From: ZC4RG30 sp039932715
GTDB lineage: Bacteria; Pseudomonadota; Gammaproteobacteria; Steroidobacterales; Steroidobacteraceae
DNA: 64,000 bases
Direction: 5' to 3'
NCBI GenBank assembly: GCA_039932715.1
Contig: JBDTPN010000016.1
Location: 7,196-71,195 of the forward strand
Shown here in pieces: positions 6,608-14,928 of this stretch. Position 1 is the stretch's first letter; the number at the start of each line of letters is the position of its first letter. The notes beneath the pieces were generated by a model that worked only from the letters and a program-made list of their open reading frames with translations, was not told the DNA's origin and did not search any database. The position numbers were made by a program, and so were the translations under genes.

Positions 6608-9430
6608 CTACCTGGCCAGCAGCGGCTTGAGGAATCGCGCCGTCTCCGAGGTTTTCGACTTGGCAACTTGCTCCGGTGTGCCGGTGACAAGCACGTTACC
6701 GCCATGCGCGCCGCCGCCCGGACCCAGGTCGATGATCCAGTCAGCAGTCTTGATAACGTCCAGATTGTGTTCAATCACGACAATGGTGTTGCCCTCGTCG
6801 CGCAGCCGATGCAGCACGCGCAGCAACTGCGCCACGTCATGGAAATGCAGGCCGGTGGTGGGCTCGTCGAGTATGTATAGCGTGCGCCCAGTGGCGCGCT
6901 TGGCCAGTTCGCGCGCCAGCTTCACGCGCTGGGCTTCGCCACCGGAAAGTGTCGTCGCGTTCTGTCCCAGGCGCACATAGGAAAGCCCGACATCCTGCAA
7001 GGTCTGCAACTTCGAGGCCACCAGCGGAACCGCGGCAAAGAATGCCAGCGCGTCTTCGATGGTCATCTCCAGTACGTCGCGAATGGACTTGCCGCGATAG
7101 CGGATCTCCAGTGTCTCGCGGTTGTAGCGCTGGCCCTTGCACACATCACAAGGCACATACACGTCGGGCAGAAAGTGCATCTCGACGCGAATGACGCCGT
7201 CTCCCTGGCAGGCTTCGCACCGCCCGCCCTTGACGTTGAAACTGAATCGACCTGGATCGTAGCCGCGCGCGCGCGCTTCGGGCACCTGTGCGAACAGTTC
7301 GCGTAAAGGCGCGAACAACCCGGTGTAAGTGGCAGGATTCGAGCGCGGTGTACGACCGATGGGACTCTGGTCGATATCGATCACGCGATCGATGTGCTCA
7401 AGTCCCGATACATTTTCAACCTTGGGCTGATCGTGCCCGGTGAGCCCCAGATGCAGCGAAGTCGCGGCATACAGTGTGTCGTTGATCAGTGTGGACTTGC
7501 CCGAACCGGACACGCCGGTCACGCAGGTAAACAGCCCTATGGGAAATGCGGCGCTGACCGACTTGAGGTTGTTGCCCGTCGCCCCTATAAGCCGGATCTC
7601 GCGCTTGGCATCGCGTACAACGCGCATGGCCGGCAGTGGAATGGACAGCCGGCCCGACAGGTAGCCGCCGGTCAGTGAATTCGGATTGTCGCGCACCTGC
7701 GCGGGCGTTCCGCTGGCCACCACTTGCCCGCCGTGCACGCCCGCACCGGGGCCCAGGTCCAGCACGTATTCTGCGGCGAGAATGGCTTCCTGATCGTGCT
7801 CCACCACGATGACGGTGTTGCCCAGGTCGCGCAGTCGTTGCAGCGTCACCAGCAGGCGCTGGTTGTCACGCTGGTGCAAGCCAATGGACGGTTCGTCGAG
7901 GATATAAAGCACGCCGGTCAGGCCGGATCCCACCTGGCTGGCCAGGCGGATGCGTTGCGCTTCGCCGCCCGACAAGGTCTCGGCGCTGCGATCCAGCGTG
8001 AGGTAATCCAGCCCCACGTCAACGAGAAAGCGCAGGCGATCGGCTACTTCCTTGACGATGCGCGCCGCGATTTCCCCGCGCCAACCCGTGATCGTCAATT
8101 CGTTGTACTGCTGCATGGCGTCGGCCACGCTGAGTCGCGATATCTCCGGCAAACTGCGACCGCCAACAAAAACGTTGCGCGCATTGATGTTGAGTCGCGC
8201 GCCATCGCATTCCGGACAGCGACGCGTGCCGCGGTATTTCCCCAGTTCCTCGCGTACGGTCACTGATTCGGTTTCGCGGTAGCGGCGTTCGAGGTTGGGA
8301 ATGATTCCCTCGAAGGGATGCGCGCGCCTGGCCGCACGTCCGCGTGAATCCGTGTACTTGAACTCGATATCGGTGGTGCCGCTGCCATGCAGCACCATCG
8401 ATTGCACGTTGGCCGCCAGCGTTGACCATGGCACTTCGATGTCGAATTTGAAGTGTGCGGCCAGGGCGCGAATCATCTGGAAATAATAGGCGTTGCGTCG
8501 ATCCCAACCACGGATCGCACCGCCTGCCAATGACAGTTGCGGCTGGGTCACCACGCGCTGTGGGTCGAAGAATTCCTGGAAGCCAAGTCCATCGCAGCTG
8601 GGGCAGGCGCCGGTTGGACTGTTGAATGAAAACAGCTTGGGCTCCATTTCGCCCACGCTGTAGCCGCACACCGGACAGGCGTGCTTGCTCGAGAAAGTGG
8701 TCTCTTCACGCTTGCCATGTGCAAGTGCCAGGCGTGCAATGCCGTTGCCAAGTCGCAGCGCTGTTTCAAATGATTCCGCGAGACGCTGCGCAATGTCAGG
8801 ACGCACCTTGAACCGGTCGACCACCGCTTCAATGTCGTGCTTGCGCTTGGGGTCCAGCTCCGGCGCGGCATCGATCTCATATGTGGTGCCGTCGATGCGT
8901 ACGCGCACGAAACCCTGCGCAGTCAGGTCCGCCAGCACTTCGTCGTGCTCGCCCTTGCGTGCAGCCACCAGCGGCGCCAGCAGCAAACAGCTCTCGCCTT
9001 CGGGAAGTTTGAGCACCTGATCGACCATCTGGCTGACGGTCTGCGCGGCCAGGTCCACGCCATGTTCGGGACATCGCGGAATACCCGACCGTGCGTAGAG
9101 CAGGCGCAGATAGTCGTGGATCTCGGTCACCGTGCCCACGGTGGAGCGCGGATTGTGCGAGGTGGCTTTCTGTTCTATCGAGATTGCCGGCGACAGGCCC
9201 TCGATGCTGTCCACGTCCGGCTTGTCCATCATCGACAGGAACTGCCGCGCGTAGGCAGACAGCGATTCGACATAGCGACGCTGTCCCTCGGCATAAAGCG
9301 TGTCGAAGGCCAGCGACGACTTGCCCGATCCGGACAGGCCGGTGATGACAATCAGCCGATTGCGCGGCAGGTCGACGTCGATATTGCGCAGGTTGTGGGT
9401 GCGGGCACCGCGAACGCGGATGAAATCCAT
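6608..9430 (-). CDS. uvrA: UvrABC excinuclease subunit A
   Basis: Damage-recognition ATPase of nucleotide excision repair, 940 aa, identical in length to E. coli UvrA. It has two ABC-type ATPase modules: GLSGSGKSSLAFD near residue 31, and GVSGSGKSTLIND in the second half, each with its own LSGGEAQR signature. Zinc-binding Cys clusters are visible (CPVCGYSVG with CPSCDG, and CEACQGDG with CDVCKGQ). The chosen ATG gives MDFIRVRGARTHNLRN, matching the family; an ATG three codons upstream (9439) is an alternative. A long upstream extension of the frame would overlap ssb and is not coding. Divergent from ssb, as in many gammaproteobacteria. A TATAGT hexamer about 28 bp upstream is a likely -10. 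No LexA-type palindrome was found. Confidence 0.97.
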   Translation of the reverse strand: MDFIRVRGARTHNLRNIDVDLPRNRLIVITGLSGSGKSSLAFDTLYAEGQRRYVESLSAYARQFLSMMDKPDVDSIEGLSPAISIEQKATSHNPRSTVGTVTEIHDYLRLLYARSGIPRCPEHGVDLAAQTVSQMVDQVLKLPEGESCLLLAPLVAARKGEHDEVLADLTAQGFVRVRIDGTTYEIDAAPELDPKRKHDIEAVVDRFKVRPDIAQRLAESFETALRLGNGIARLALAHGKREETTFSSKHACPVCGYSVGEMEPKLFSFNSPTGACPSCDGLGFQEFFDPQRVVTQPQLSLAGGAIRGWDRRNAYYFQMIRALAAHFKFDIEVPWSTLAANVQSMVLHGSGTTDIEFKYTDSRGRAARRAHPFEGIIPNLERRYRETESVTVREELGKYRGTRRCPECDGARLNINARNVFVGGRSLPEISRLSVADAMQQYNELTITGWRGEIAARIVKEVADRLRFLVDVGLDYLTLDRSAETLSGGEAQRIRLASQVGSGLTGVLYILDEPSIGLHQRDNQRLLVTLQRLRDLGNTVIVVEHDQEAILAAEYVLDLGPGAGVHGGQVVASGTPAQVRDNPNSLTGGYLSGRLSIPLPAMRVVRDAKREIRLIGATGNNLKSVSAAFPIGLFTCVTGVSGSGKSTLINDTLYAATSLHLGLTGHDQPKVENVSGLEHIDRVIDIDQSPIGRTPRSNPATYTGLFAPLRELFAQVPEARARGYDPGRFSFNVKGGRCEACQGDGVIRVEMHFLPDVYVPCDVCKGQRYNRETLEIRYRGKSIRDVLEMTIEDALAFFAAVPLVASKLQTLQDVGLSYVRLGQNATTLSGGEAQRVKLARELAKRATGRTLYILDEPTTGLHFHDVAQLLRVLHRLRDEGNTIVVIEHNLDVIKTADWIIDLGPGGGAHGGNVLVTGTPEQVAKSKTSETARFLKPLLAR

Positions 9431-9613
9431 TGAAGCCATGGGGCGGGCGTTGGGAAAACGATTACTATAGCCGTCCCAACCCCTCGAACTGCGATTTCCC
9501 GACCCTGTCTTGTACGACCCGGTCTTATGGGTCGATCGCCACAGGTTTGGCGCTGGCGCCCACCGCCGGCCGGGGGCTAGGCTACGTTCAGGCAGCAATT
9601 CAAGGGGTTTCGC

Positions 9614-10090
9614 ATGGCACGCGGCATCAACAAGGTCATTCTCATCGGCAATCTCGGGCAGGACCCGGAAACCCGGACCACCCCTGGTGGAACCACGGTC
9701 ACCAACCTGCGCCTGGCGACTTCCGAAAGCTGGCGCGACAAGACTTCCGGCGAGATGAAAGAACAGACCGAGTGGCACACCATCGTGATGTGGGGCCGCC
9801 TGGGCGAAATCGGGGCTGAATACCTGCGTAAGGGCTCGCAGGTCTATATCGAAGGCCGGCTGCAAACCCGCAAGTGGCAGGACAAGGCCACGGGCAACGA
9901 CCGTTATTCCACCGAAGTGGTCGCCAGCGAAATGCAGATGCTGGGCGGGCGCGGCGGCAGTGGCGGCGGGGCCACCGAGACCCGCGATCGCCGCGAGCCA
10001 CCTGCAGAGGCTTCCGGGCATTCCAGCGGGGACACGGGCCAATCGAAAGCTGCACCCGCCGGGGATTTCGACGACGACATCCCGTTCTAG
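9614..10090 (+). CDS. ssb: single-stranded DNA-binding protein
   Basis: 158-aa SSB that coats single-stranded DNA in replication, repair and recombination. The OB fold spans about residues 1-110 (NKVILIGNLGQDPETR, WHTIVMWGRLGEIGAEYLRKGSQVYIEGRLQTRKW). It is followed by a Gly-rich disordered linker and the acidic tip DFDDDIPF, the conserved docking peptide for repair proteins. Shine-Dalgarno AAGGGG is visible. It is divergent from uvrA across a 183-bp gap. The downstream nuclease-like gene starts about 100 bp later. Confidence 0.97.
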   Translation: MARGINKVILIGNLGQDPETRTTPGGTTVTNLRLATSESWRDKTSGEMKEQTEWHTIVMWGRLGEIGAEYLRKGSQVYIEGRLQTRKWQDKATGNDRYSTEVVASEMQMLGGRGGSGGGATETRDRREPPAEASGHSSGDTGQSKAAPAGDFDDDIPF

Positions 10091-10160
10091 GCCGAAGCGT
10101 CGCTATAGGGTCGTAAAAGTACCGACCGCGTCCCGTTACCCATCCAGACCGGCACCCTAC

Positions 10161-10187
10161 TATGCCCTCCAATCTGGAGAGGGCATA
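10161..10187. promoter_or_regulatory. inverted repeat abutting the nuclease start codon
   Basis: TATGCCCTC (10161-10169) and GAGGGCATA (10179-10187) form a perfect 9-bp inverted repeat with a 9-nt spacer. The right arm contains the GGAGAGGG ribosome-binding region edge and ends on the A of the ATG; the left arm overlaps a possible -10 (TACTAT, 10158-10163). It could be an operator, or an RNA hairpin hiding the ribosome-binding site if transcription starts upstream. Confidence 0.6.
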
Positions 10188-11188
10188 TGCCTGTCTATCG
10201 TTGCGCGGCCTGCGGTTTAGTCGGTGAGGGCACCAAGGCCCCGGCTGGATCAAGAATTCCCTGTGCCAAATGCGCGGCGAGCTGCGTGCTGTTTGCAACG
10301 CCTTTCTATGTGGAGAAGCTGACGGAGCGCTACCTTGCGGCCCGCCGTGAGCTCGAGACGCTCAAGGTTGCACTCACGAATCCGGCCGAAGAAGCTTCGC
10401 CGGATAAAACCTCGGCAGTCGCGACATCCCCGCAGCTTGATGAACTGCATAACTCCAACCAGCTCGCGACTGAGGAACAGCACAGACCTCTCACTGACTG
10501 GTTCAAGGCACGACAGATAAAGGTCTCACATGACCTGCATGCCGTCGATACCACCGGGTTCTTCGACGAAGCCGCCCGGGAAATCGGCGACCATCAGCAT
10601 GCACTTTCTGCATTGATGGACCAGATCTGTTTCGCGTATCGCAAGGAGATTAACTGGTTGGAAGTTGACCTCGGTCGATACGACCCTCTGGTGCGGCAGG
10701 AGGTAGTGGGGTTCTGTCGCGAGCTTTACAGCCACACGCTTTTTGCGAAGTACAAGTACAACAATCAGGCGAAGATTCTGAGCCTGGGCATTCAGCCAGC
10801 TAAGGCCGTGCGTGCATTCTTCACCGGTGGATGGCTCGAGTGGTACGCCCTGACGACGTTGCTGACGATGTGCATGCAGCGCGGGCGAGAATTCTCATGC
10901 GCACGCGGCTCAATAGTTTCACTGCAGAATGCGGAGACCCGGGAGCTTGACGTCGCTGTGCTGGTCTCCGGGCGAACATTGCTGGTGATCGAGTGCAAAA
11001 CCGGTGAGTTCCGCGGGGAGATTGAAAAGTACGTGCAACTGCGCAAGCGCCTGGGCATCGACAGCACCCAGTTCATCATTTGTAGCCCCGACCTGGAAGA
11101 GCAGGCCGCCACTGGGCTAAGCGCCATGTATGGGCTGACATTCGTAAATCTGGCTTCGTTGAGGACCCATCTGGCGGTTTTCATGTAG
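10187..11188 (+). CDS. zinc-ribbon PD-(D/E)xK nuclease, Card1/Can2-like
   Basis: 333 aa. The N-terminus is a zinc ribbon (C6-x2-C9 and C26-x2-C29). Residues 40-210 are helical and of unknown fold. The C-terminal domain starts at GGWLEWYAL (E218) and carries D255 in RELDVAVLV and E269/K271 in LLVIECKTGEF: a PD-(D/E)xK active site in the order and local style of the DUF1887 nucleases Card1/Can1/Can2 of type III CRISPR systems. No CARF domain is recognisable and no CRISPR array is nearby, so its activator, if any, is unknown. Start chosen at the ATG after GGAGAGGG. Its place beside uvrA-ssb and near a TIR gene fits a genome-defence role, but that is inference; a DNA-repair nuclease is the alternative. 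Confidence 0.75.
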   Translation: MPVYRCAACGLVGEGTKAPAGSRIPCAKCAASCVLFATPFYVEKLTERYLAARRELETLKVALTNPAEEASPDKTSAVATSPQLDELHNSNQLATEEQHRPLTDWFKARQIKVSHDLHAVDTTGFFDEAAREIGDHQHALSALMDQICFAYRKEINWLEVDLGRYDPLVRQEVVGFCRELYSHTLFAKYKYNNQAKILSLGIQPAKAVRAFFTGGWLEWYALTTLLTMCMQRGREFSCARGSIVSLQNAETRELDVAVLVSGRTLLVIECKTGEFRGEIEKYVQLRKRLGIDSTQFIICSPDLEEQAATGLSAMYGLTFVNLASLRTHLAVFM

Positions 11189-11218
11189 GCGGCAGCCCTG
11201 AATTGGGCCGGAGATTCC

Positions 11219-11235
11219 ATTGTGCGCTGCACAAT
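11219..11235. promoter_or_regulatory. 17-bp palindrome upstream of miaB
   Basis: ATTGTGCGCTGCACAAT has perfect 7-bp arms around GCT. It lies 3 bp before a TAGAAT hexamer (11239-11244), a likely -10 for miaB, so it occupies the -35/spacer zone like a repressor operator. It follows the stop of the nuclease gene by 30 bp. Confidence 0.5.
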
Positions 11236-11272
11236 CGGTAGAATCCGGGGTCACTCCTTGGTCCAGGGCCCC

Positions 11273-12625
11273 ATGTCCGGTCGCTACTTCATCAAGACCT
11301 TTGGCTGCCAGATGAACGAATACGACTCCACCCGAATGGGTGACGTACTCGCCGCTGCCGAAGGGCTCACGCCCACCACCGACGAAGCCTCGGCAGACAT
11401 CTTGCTGATGAATACCTGTTCGGTGCGCGACAAGGCCGAAGACAAAGTCTATTCGCTGCTGGGAACCTGGAAGGCGCTCAAGGCGCAGCGCCCCGGACTG
11501 ATCATCGGTGTTGGCGGCTGCGTGGCCAGCCAGGAAGGTGCGGCCATCACGGCCCGCGCGCCTTACGTCGACCTGGTGTTCGGACCGCAGACCATTCATC
11601 GCCTGCCAGACATGCTGGCCGCATTGCGCGGCAGCGGCAAACCGCAGATCGACATCAGCTTTCCCGAGATCGAGAAGTTTGATCGACTGCCGGCTGCCAG
11701 GGCGCGCGGCGCCAGCGCCTTCGTCTCGATCATGGAAGGCTGCAGCAAATTCTGCAGTTACTGCGTCGTGCCCTACACGCGCGGCGAAGAAGTCAGTCGG
11801 CCGGCAGCATCGGTGCTCGAGGAAGTACGTGGCCTGGTATCGCAGGGCGTGGGCGAGATCACGCTGCTGGGTCAGAACGTCAACGCCTATGAGGGGCCGC
11901 GGCAGGACGGTGCGCCCATGGACCTGGGGCAATTGATACTGGCCATCAGTGCGATGCCCACCGTGGAGCGGATCAGGTTCACCACCTCGCATCCCATCAA
12001 TTTCGACGATGCGCTGGTCGCAGCCTTTGCGCGCACGCGCAAGCTGGCCAATCACATGCACCTGCCGGTGCAAAGCGGTTCGGACCGCATACTGGCGCTG
12101 ATGCGCCGCGGCTACACGGTGCTGGAATTCAAGCAGAAGCTGCGCCGGTTACGCGCAGTGCGACCGGACATTCCCATATCCACGGACATCATTGTCGGAT
12201 TTCCTGGCGAGACCGAGCGTGATTTCCAGCAGACGCTGGATCTCACGCAAGAAATCGGTTTCGACCAGTCGTACAGCTTCATCTACAGTCGCCGCCCCGG
12301 CACACCCGCCGCATCATTGCCCGATGACGTGACGGCCGAGGTCAAGTCGCAGCGTTTGTCTCGCTTGCAGGCCCTGCTTGATTCGCAGGCGCGCGCGATC
12401 TCGCGCGCCATGGTCGGCAGCGTGCAGCGTGTATTGGTGGAGCGGCCTTCGCGCCGCGACGCGCTGGAGCTGGCCGGCCGCACCGAGAATAACCGCTGGG
12501 TCAACTTTGCCGGTTCGGCCGCGCTGATCCAGAAATTTGTCGATGTGGAAATTGTCGAGGCATTGAACAACTCGCTGCGCGGCCGATTGATGCAGGGCAC
12601 ACCTGTAATGGAGCAGCGCGCTTGA
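11273..12625 (+). CDS. miaB: tRNA-2-methylthio-N6-isopentenyladenosine synthase
   Basis: Radical-SAM methylthiotransferase that adds the 2-methylthio group to i6A37 of tRNAs reading UNN codons, 450 aa. Three domains are visible. The N-terminal UPF0004 domain has cysteines in FGCQMNEYDS, MNTCSVRDKAEDK and VGGCVASQ. The radical-SAM core carries CSKFCSYCVVPYTRG (Cx3Cx2C). A C-terminal TRAM domain follows (QRVLVERPSRRDALELAGRTENNRWVNF). The start at MSGRYFIKTFGCQMN matches the family; upstream codons in the frame are rejected. It heads the miaB-phoH-ybeY-corC-lnt operon, with phoH overlapping its stop. Confidence 0.97.
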   Translation: MSGRYFIKTFGCQMNEYDSTRMGDVLAAAEGLTPTTDEASADILLMNTCSVRDKAEDKVYSLLGTWKALKAQRPGLIIGVGGCVASQEGAAITARAPYVDLVFGPQTIHRLPDMLAALRGSGKPQIDISFPEIEKFDRLPAARARGASAFVSIMEGCSKFCSYCVVPYTRGEEVSRPAASVLEEVRGLVSQGVGEITLLGQNVNAYEGPRQDGAPMDLGQLILAISAMPTVERIRFTTSHPINFDDALVAAFARTRKLANHMHLPVQSGSDRILALMRRGYTVLEFKQKLRRLRAVRPDIPISTDIIVGFPGETERDFQQTLDLTQEIGFDQSYSFIYSRRPGTPAASLPDDVTAEVKSQRLSRLQALLDSQARAISRAMVGSVQRVLVERPSRRDALELAGRTENNRWVNFAGSAALIQKFVDVEIVEALNNSLRGRLMQGTPVMEQRA

Positions 12626-13629
12626 AGTCACGACGCGAGGGAGCCGCCGCCCAGGACCTGCCTGTTGAATTCGAATTGCTACCTGAGGACAACGCACGCC
12701 TGGCGGTATTGTGTGGTCCCCTGGACCAGAACCTGCGCCTGGTCGAGCAACGCTTCGGCGTGGAAGTGCGGCGCCGTGGCAACCAGTTCCGCGTGGCCGG
12801 CGAGCGGTCGGGCGGGGCTGAGCGGGTGCTGCGCGACCTGTTCGACCTGACCGGCAATGGCGGCAGTGTCGACCTCCCTGACGTGCACCTGGCGCTGCGC
12901 GAACATGAGTCCCTGGGCGAGGGGAATCCGCTGCGGGCTGCCACCACCACACTGGCCGCCGGCGACGGCATAGCGCGCGTGCCGCGGGGCCTGATTCGCG
13001 CGCGGGGTCCGCACCAGAAGGACTACCTCGGCGCCATCCACAGCCATGATCTTGCCTTCGGCATTGGTCCGGCAGGTACGGGCAAGACCTACCTGGCCGT
13101 GGCCTGCGCAGTGGAAGCGTTGCATAGCGAACGCGTGCGCCGCATCGTGCTGGTTCGACCGGCGGTGGAGGCCGGCGAGCGATTGGGCTTCCTGCCTGGC
13201 GACCTGACGCAGAAAGTGGATCCGTACCTGCGACCCATGTACGACGCACTGTACGAGATGATGGGATTCGACCGCGTTGCGCGGCTCATTGAACGCAGCG
13301 TCATTGAAGTTGCGCCACTGGCGTTCATGCGTGGCCGATCGCTCAATGAATCGTTCATCATCCTTGATGAGGCGCAGAACACCACTCCGGAACAGATGAA
13401 GATGTTCCTGACGCGCATCGGCTTCGGCTCGCACGCCGTGGTCACTGGCGATGTAACGCAGACCGACCTGCCTGCTGGCAAGCCGTCGGGACTGCGTAAC
13501 GTGATAGATCTGCTGCGCGGCGTGGATGGGATTTCATTTTCCTGGTTCGATGCCGGCGATGTGGTGCGGCATCCGCTGGTGCAACGCATTGTCATGGCCT
13601 ATGAAGCACACGCCGGGGATCCCGGATGA
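12622..13629 (+). CDS. phoH: PhoH-like ATPase (YbeZ)
   Basis: 335-aa cytosolic P-loop NTPase of the PhoH/YbeZ family, a partner of the RNase YbeY in RNA and ribosome metabolism. Walker A is GIGPAGTGKTYLAVA and Walker B is SFIILDEAQNTTPEQM; a KH-like N-terminal region precedes them. The start is TTG, overlapping the miaB stop by one codon (CTTGA), so it is translationally coupled. Gene order with ybeY, corC and lnt is the conserved gammaproteobacterial one. Confidence 0.95.
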   Translation: MKSRREGAAAQDLPVEFELLPEDNARLAVLCGPLDQNLRLVEQRFGVEVRRRGNQFRVAGERSGGAERVLRDLFDLTGNGGSVDLPDVHLALREHESLGEGNPLRAATTTLAAGDGIARVPRGLIRARGPHQKDYLGAIHSHDLAFGIGPAGTGKTYLAVACAVEALHSERVRRIVLVRPAVEAGERLGFLPGDLTQKVDPYLRPMYDALYEMMGFDRVARLIERSVIEVAPLAFMRGRSLNESFIILDEAQNTTPEQMKMFLTRIGFGSHAVVTGDVTQTDLPAGKPSGLRNVIDLLRGVDGISFSWFDAGDVVRHPLVQRIVMAYEAHAGDPG

Positions 13630-14081
13630 GCCGCCTGCCGCTGGTAGTGGAGTGCATCGCCCCGGCGCACATGCGCGCGCCGTCGCGCCGCTCGCTGGCC
13701 AAATGGGCCAACGCCGCGCTGGGTGCGCGCGGCCAGGGCAAGGAGCTGGCACTCAAGCTGGTGTCGCAGCCGCAGATGCGCGCGCTCAATCGCCACTACC
13801 GCGGCAAGGATAAGCCCACCAATGTGCTGGCTTTTCCAGCAGTGGGAGCGCAAGGCGCCATCCCGCAGCCGCTGGGAGATGTGGTGATCTGCCCGGCAGT
13901 ACTGAGGCGCGAGGCGCAGGCGCAGGGCAAGACGTTGCAGGCCCACTGGGCGCACCTGGTGGTGCACGGCACTTTGCACCTGGCCGGTTTCGATCATGAA
14001 GTGCAACGCGATGCACAACGCATGGAACGGCGCGAGATCGCGGTGCTGCGGTCGCTGGGATTCAACAACCCGTATGTCTGA
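13626..14081 (+). CDS. ybeY: endoribonuclease YbeY
   Basis: 151-aa metal-dependent endoribonuclease involved in 16S rRNA 3'-end maturation and 70S quality control. The signature H-x3-H-x5-H zinc site is seen in VVHGTLHLAGFDHE, and the family motif RGKDKPTNVLAFP precedes it. Starts ATGA-overlapped with the phoH stop; corC overlaps its 3' end by 8 nt. Confidence 0.95.
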   Translation: MSRLPLVVECIAPAHMRAPSRRSLAKWANAALGARGQGKELALKLVSQPQMRALNRHYRGKDKPTNVLAFPAVGAQGAIPQPLGDVVICPAVLRREAQAQGKTLQAHWAHLVVHGTLHLAGFDHEVQRDAQRMERREIAVLRSLGFNNPYV

Positions 14082-14928
14082 AGACAAGAGCCCCACGCAG
14101 AAAATCCTGCGCAGCATCCGCAAATTCACCGCGCCCAAGGACCGGCCGCAGTTGCGCGAGCTGCTGCGCAATGCCGCCGGCGCGGGCCTGCTCGACTCCG
14201 ACGCGCTGTCCATGGTCGAGGGCGTGCTTGATGTGTCCGACCTTCAGGTGCGCGACATCATGGTGCCGCACAACCAGATGATCTGCGTGCATGGCGATGA
14301 CATGCCGCAACAGATCCTGTCCGTGGCGATCGATTCGGGTCACTCGCGCTTTCCGGTGCTGGAGCCCGATGGCGAGAAGATCATCGGCATTCTGCTGGCC
14401 AAGGATCTGCTGAGACTATTGACCCTCAACAACGGCGCCAGCTTTTATATCCGCGACTGGATGCGCAAGGCGCTATTCGTGCCCGAATCCAAGCGTGTCA
14501 ACGTGCTGCTCAAGGAGCTGCGCATGGGCCGCAATCATATGGCTGTGGCCGTGGATGAATACGGCAGCGTGGCGGGCCTGGTAACCATTGAAGACGTCAT
14601 CGAGCAGATCATCGGCGAGATCGACGATGAGTACGATGTGGAGGCGGAGAAGAACATCCGTCGCGAAGGCGAACGCCAGTTCGCGGTGCAGGGCGCCACC
14701 CGCATCGGGGAATTCAATGAATACTTCGCCGCGCAGTTTCCCGACGCCGAGTTCGACACCATTGCCGGGCTGGTGACACAGCATTTCGGCCGCCTGCCGC
14801 GGCGCGGCGAGGCCGCCCTGATCGAAGGCTTCGAATTCCGGGTGATTCGCGCGGATCGGCGGCGCATCGAAACCCTGCGCGTCACTTCGCCACCCGGCGA
14901 TGCAGCAGTTGCGGATGAAAGTGGATGA
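14074..14928 (+). CDS. corC: CorC/HlyC-type CBS-domain transporter-associated protein
   Basis: 284-aa soluble protein of the CorC family: a tandem CBS pair (VRDIMVPHNQMICVHGDD, then a second CBS ending SVAGLVTIEDVIEQIIGEIDDEYD) followed by the CorC_HlyC domain (about residues 205-280). E. coli CorC (YbeX) is linked to magnesium/cobalt efflux and ribosome maturation. The start MSEDKSPTQ overlaps the end of ybeY. An earlier ATG in this frame lies inside ybeY and is rejected. Confidence 0.93.
   Translation: MSEDKSPTQKILRSIRKFTAPKDRPQLRELLRNAAGAGLLDSDALSMVEGVLDVSDLQVRDIMVPHNQMICVHGDDMPQQILSVAIDSGHSRFPVLEPDGEKIIGILLAKDLLRLLTLNNGASFYIRDWMRKALFVPESKRVNVLLKELRMGRNHMAVAVDEYGSVAGLVTIEDVIEQIIGEIDDEYDVEAEKNIRREGERQFAVQGATRIGEFNEYFAAQFPDAEFDTIAGLVTQHFGRLPRRGEAALIEGFEFRVIRADRRRIETLRVTSPPGDAAVADESG

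Noticed and set aside
9440..9613. LexA/SOS box between uvrA and ssb
   Set aside because: A CTGT and an ACAG occur, but not at palindromic spacing; no convincing site.
9431..10042. In-frame upstream extension of uvrA overlapping ssb
   Set aside because: Lies antisense to ssb and precedes the conserved MDFIRVRGARTHNL start; no family similarity.
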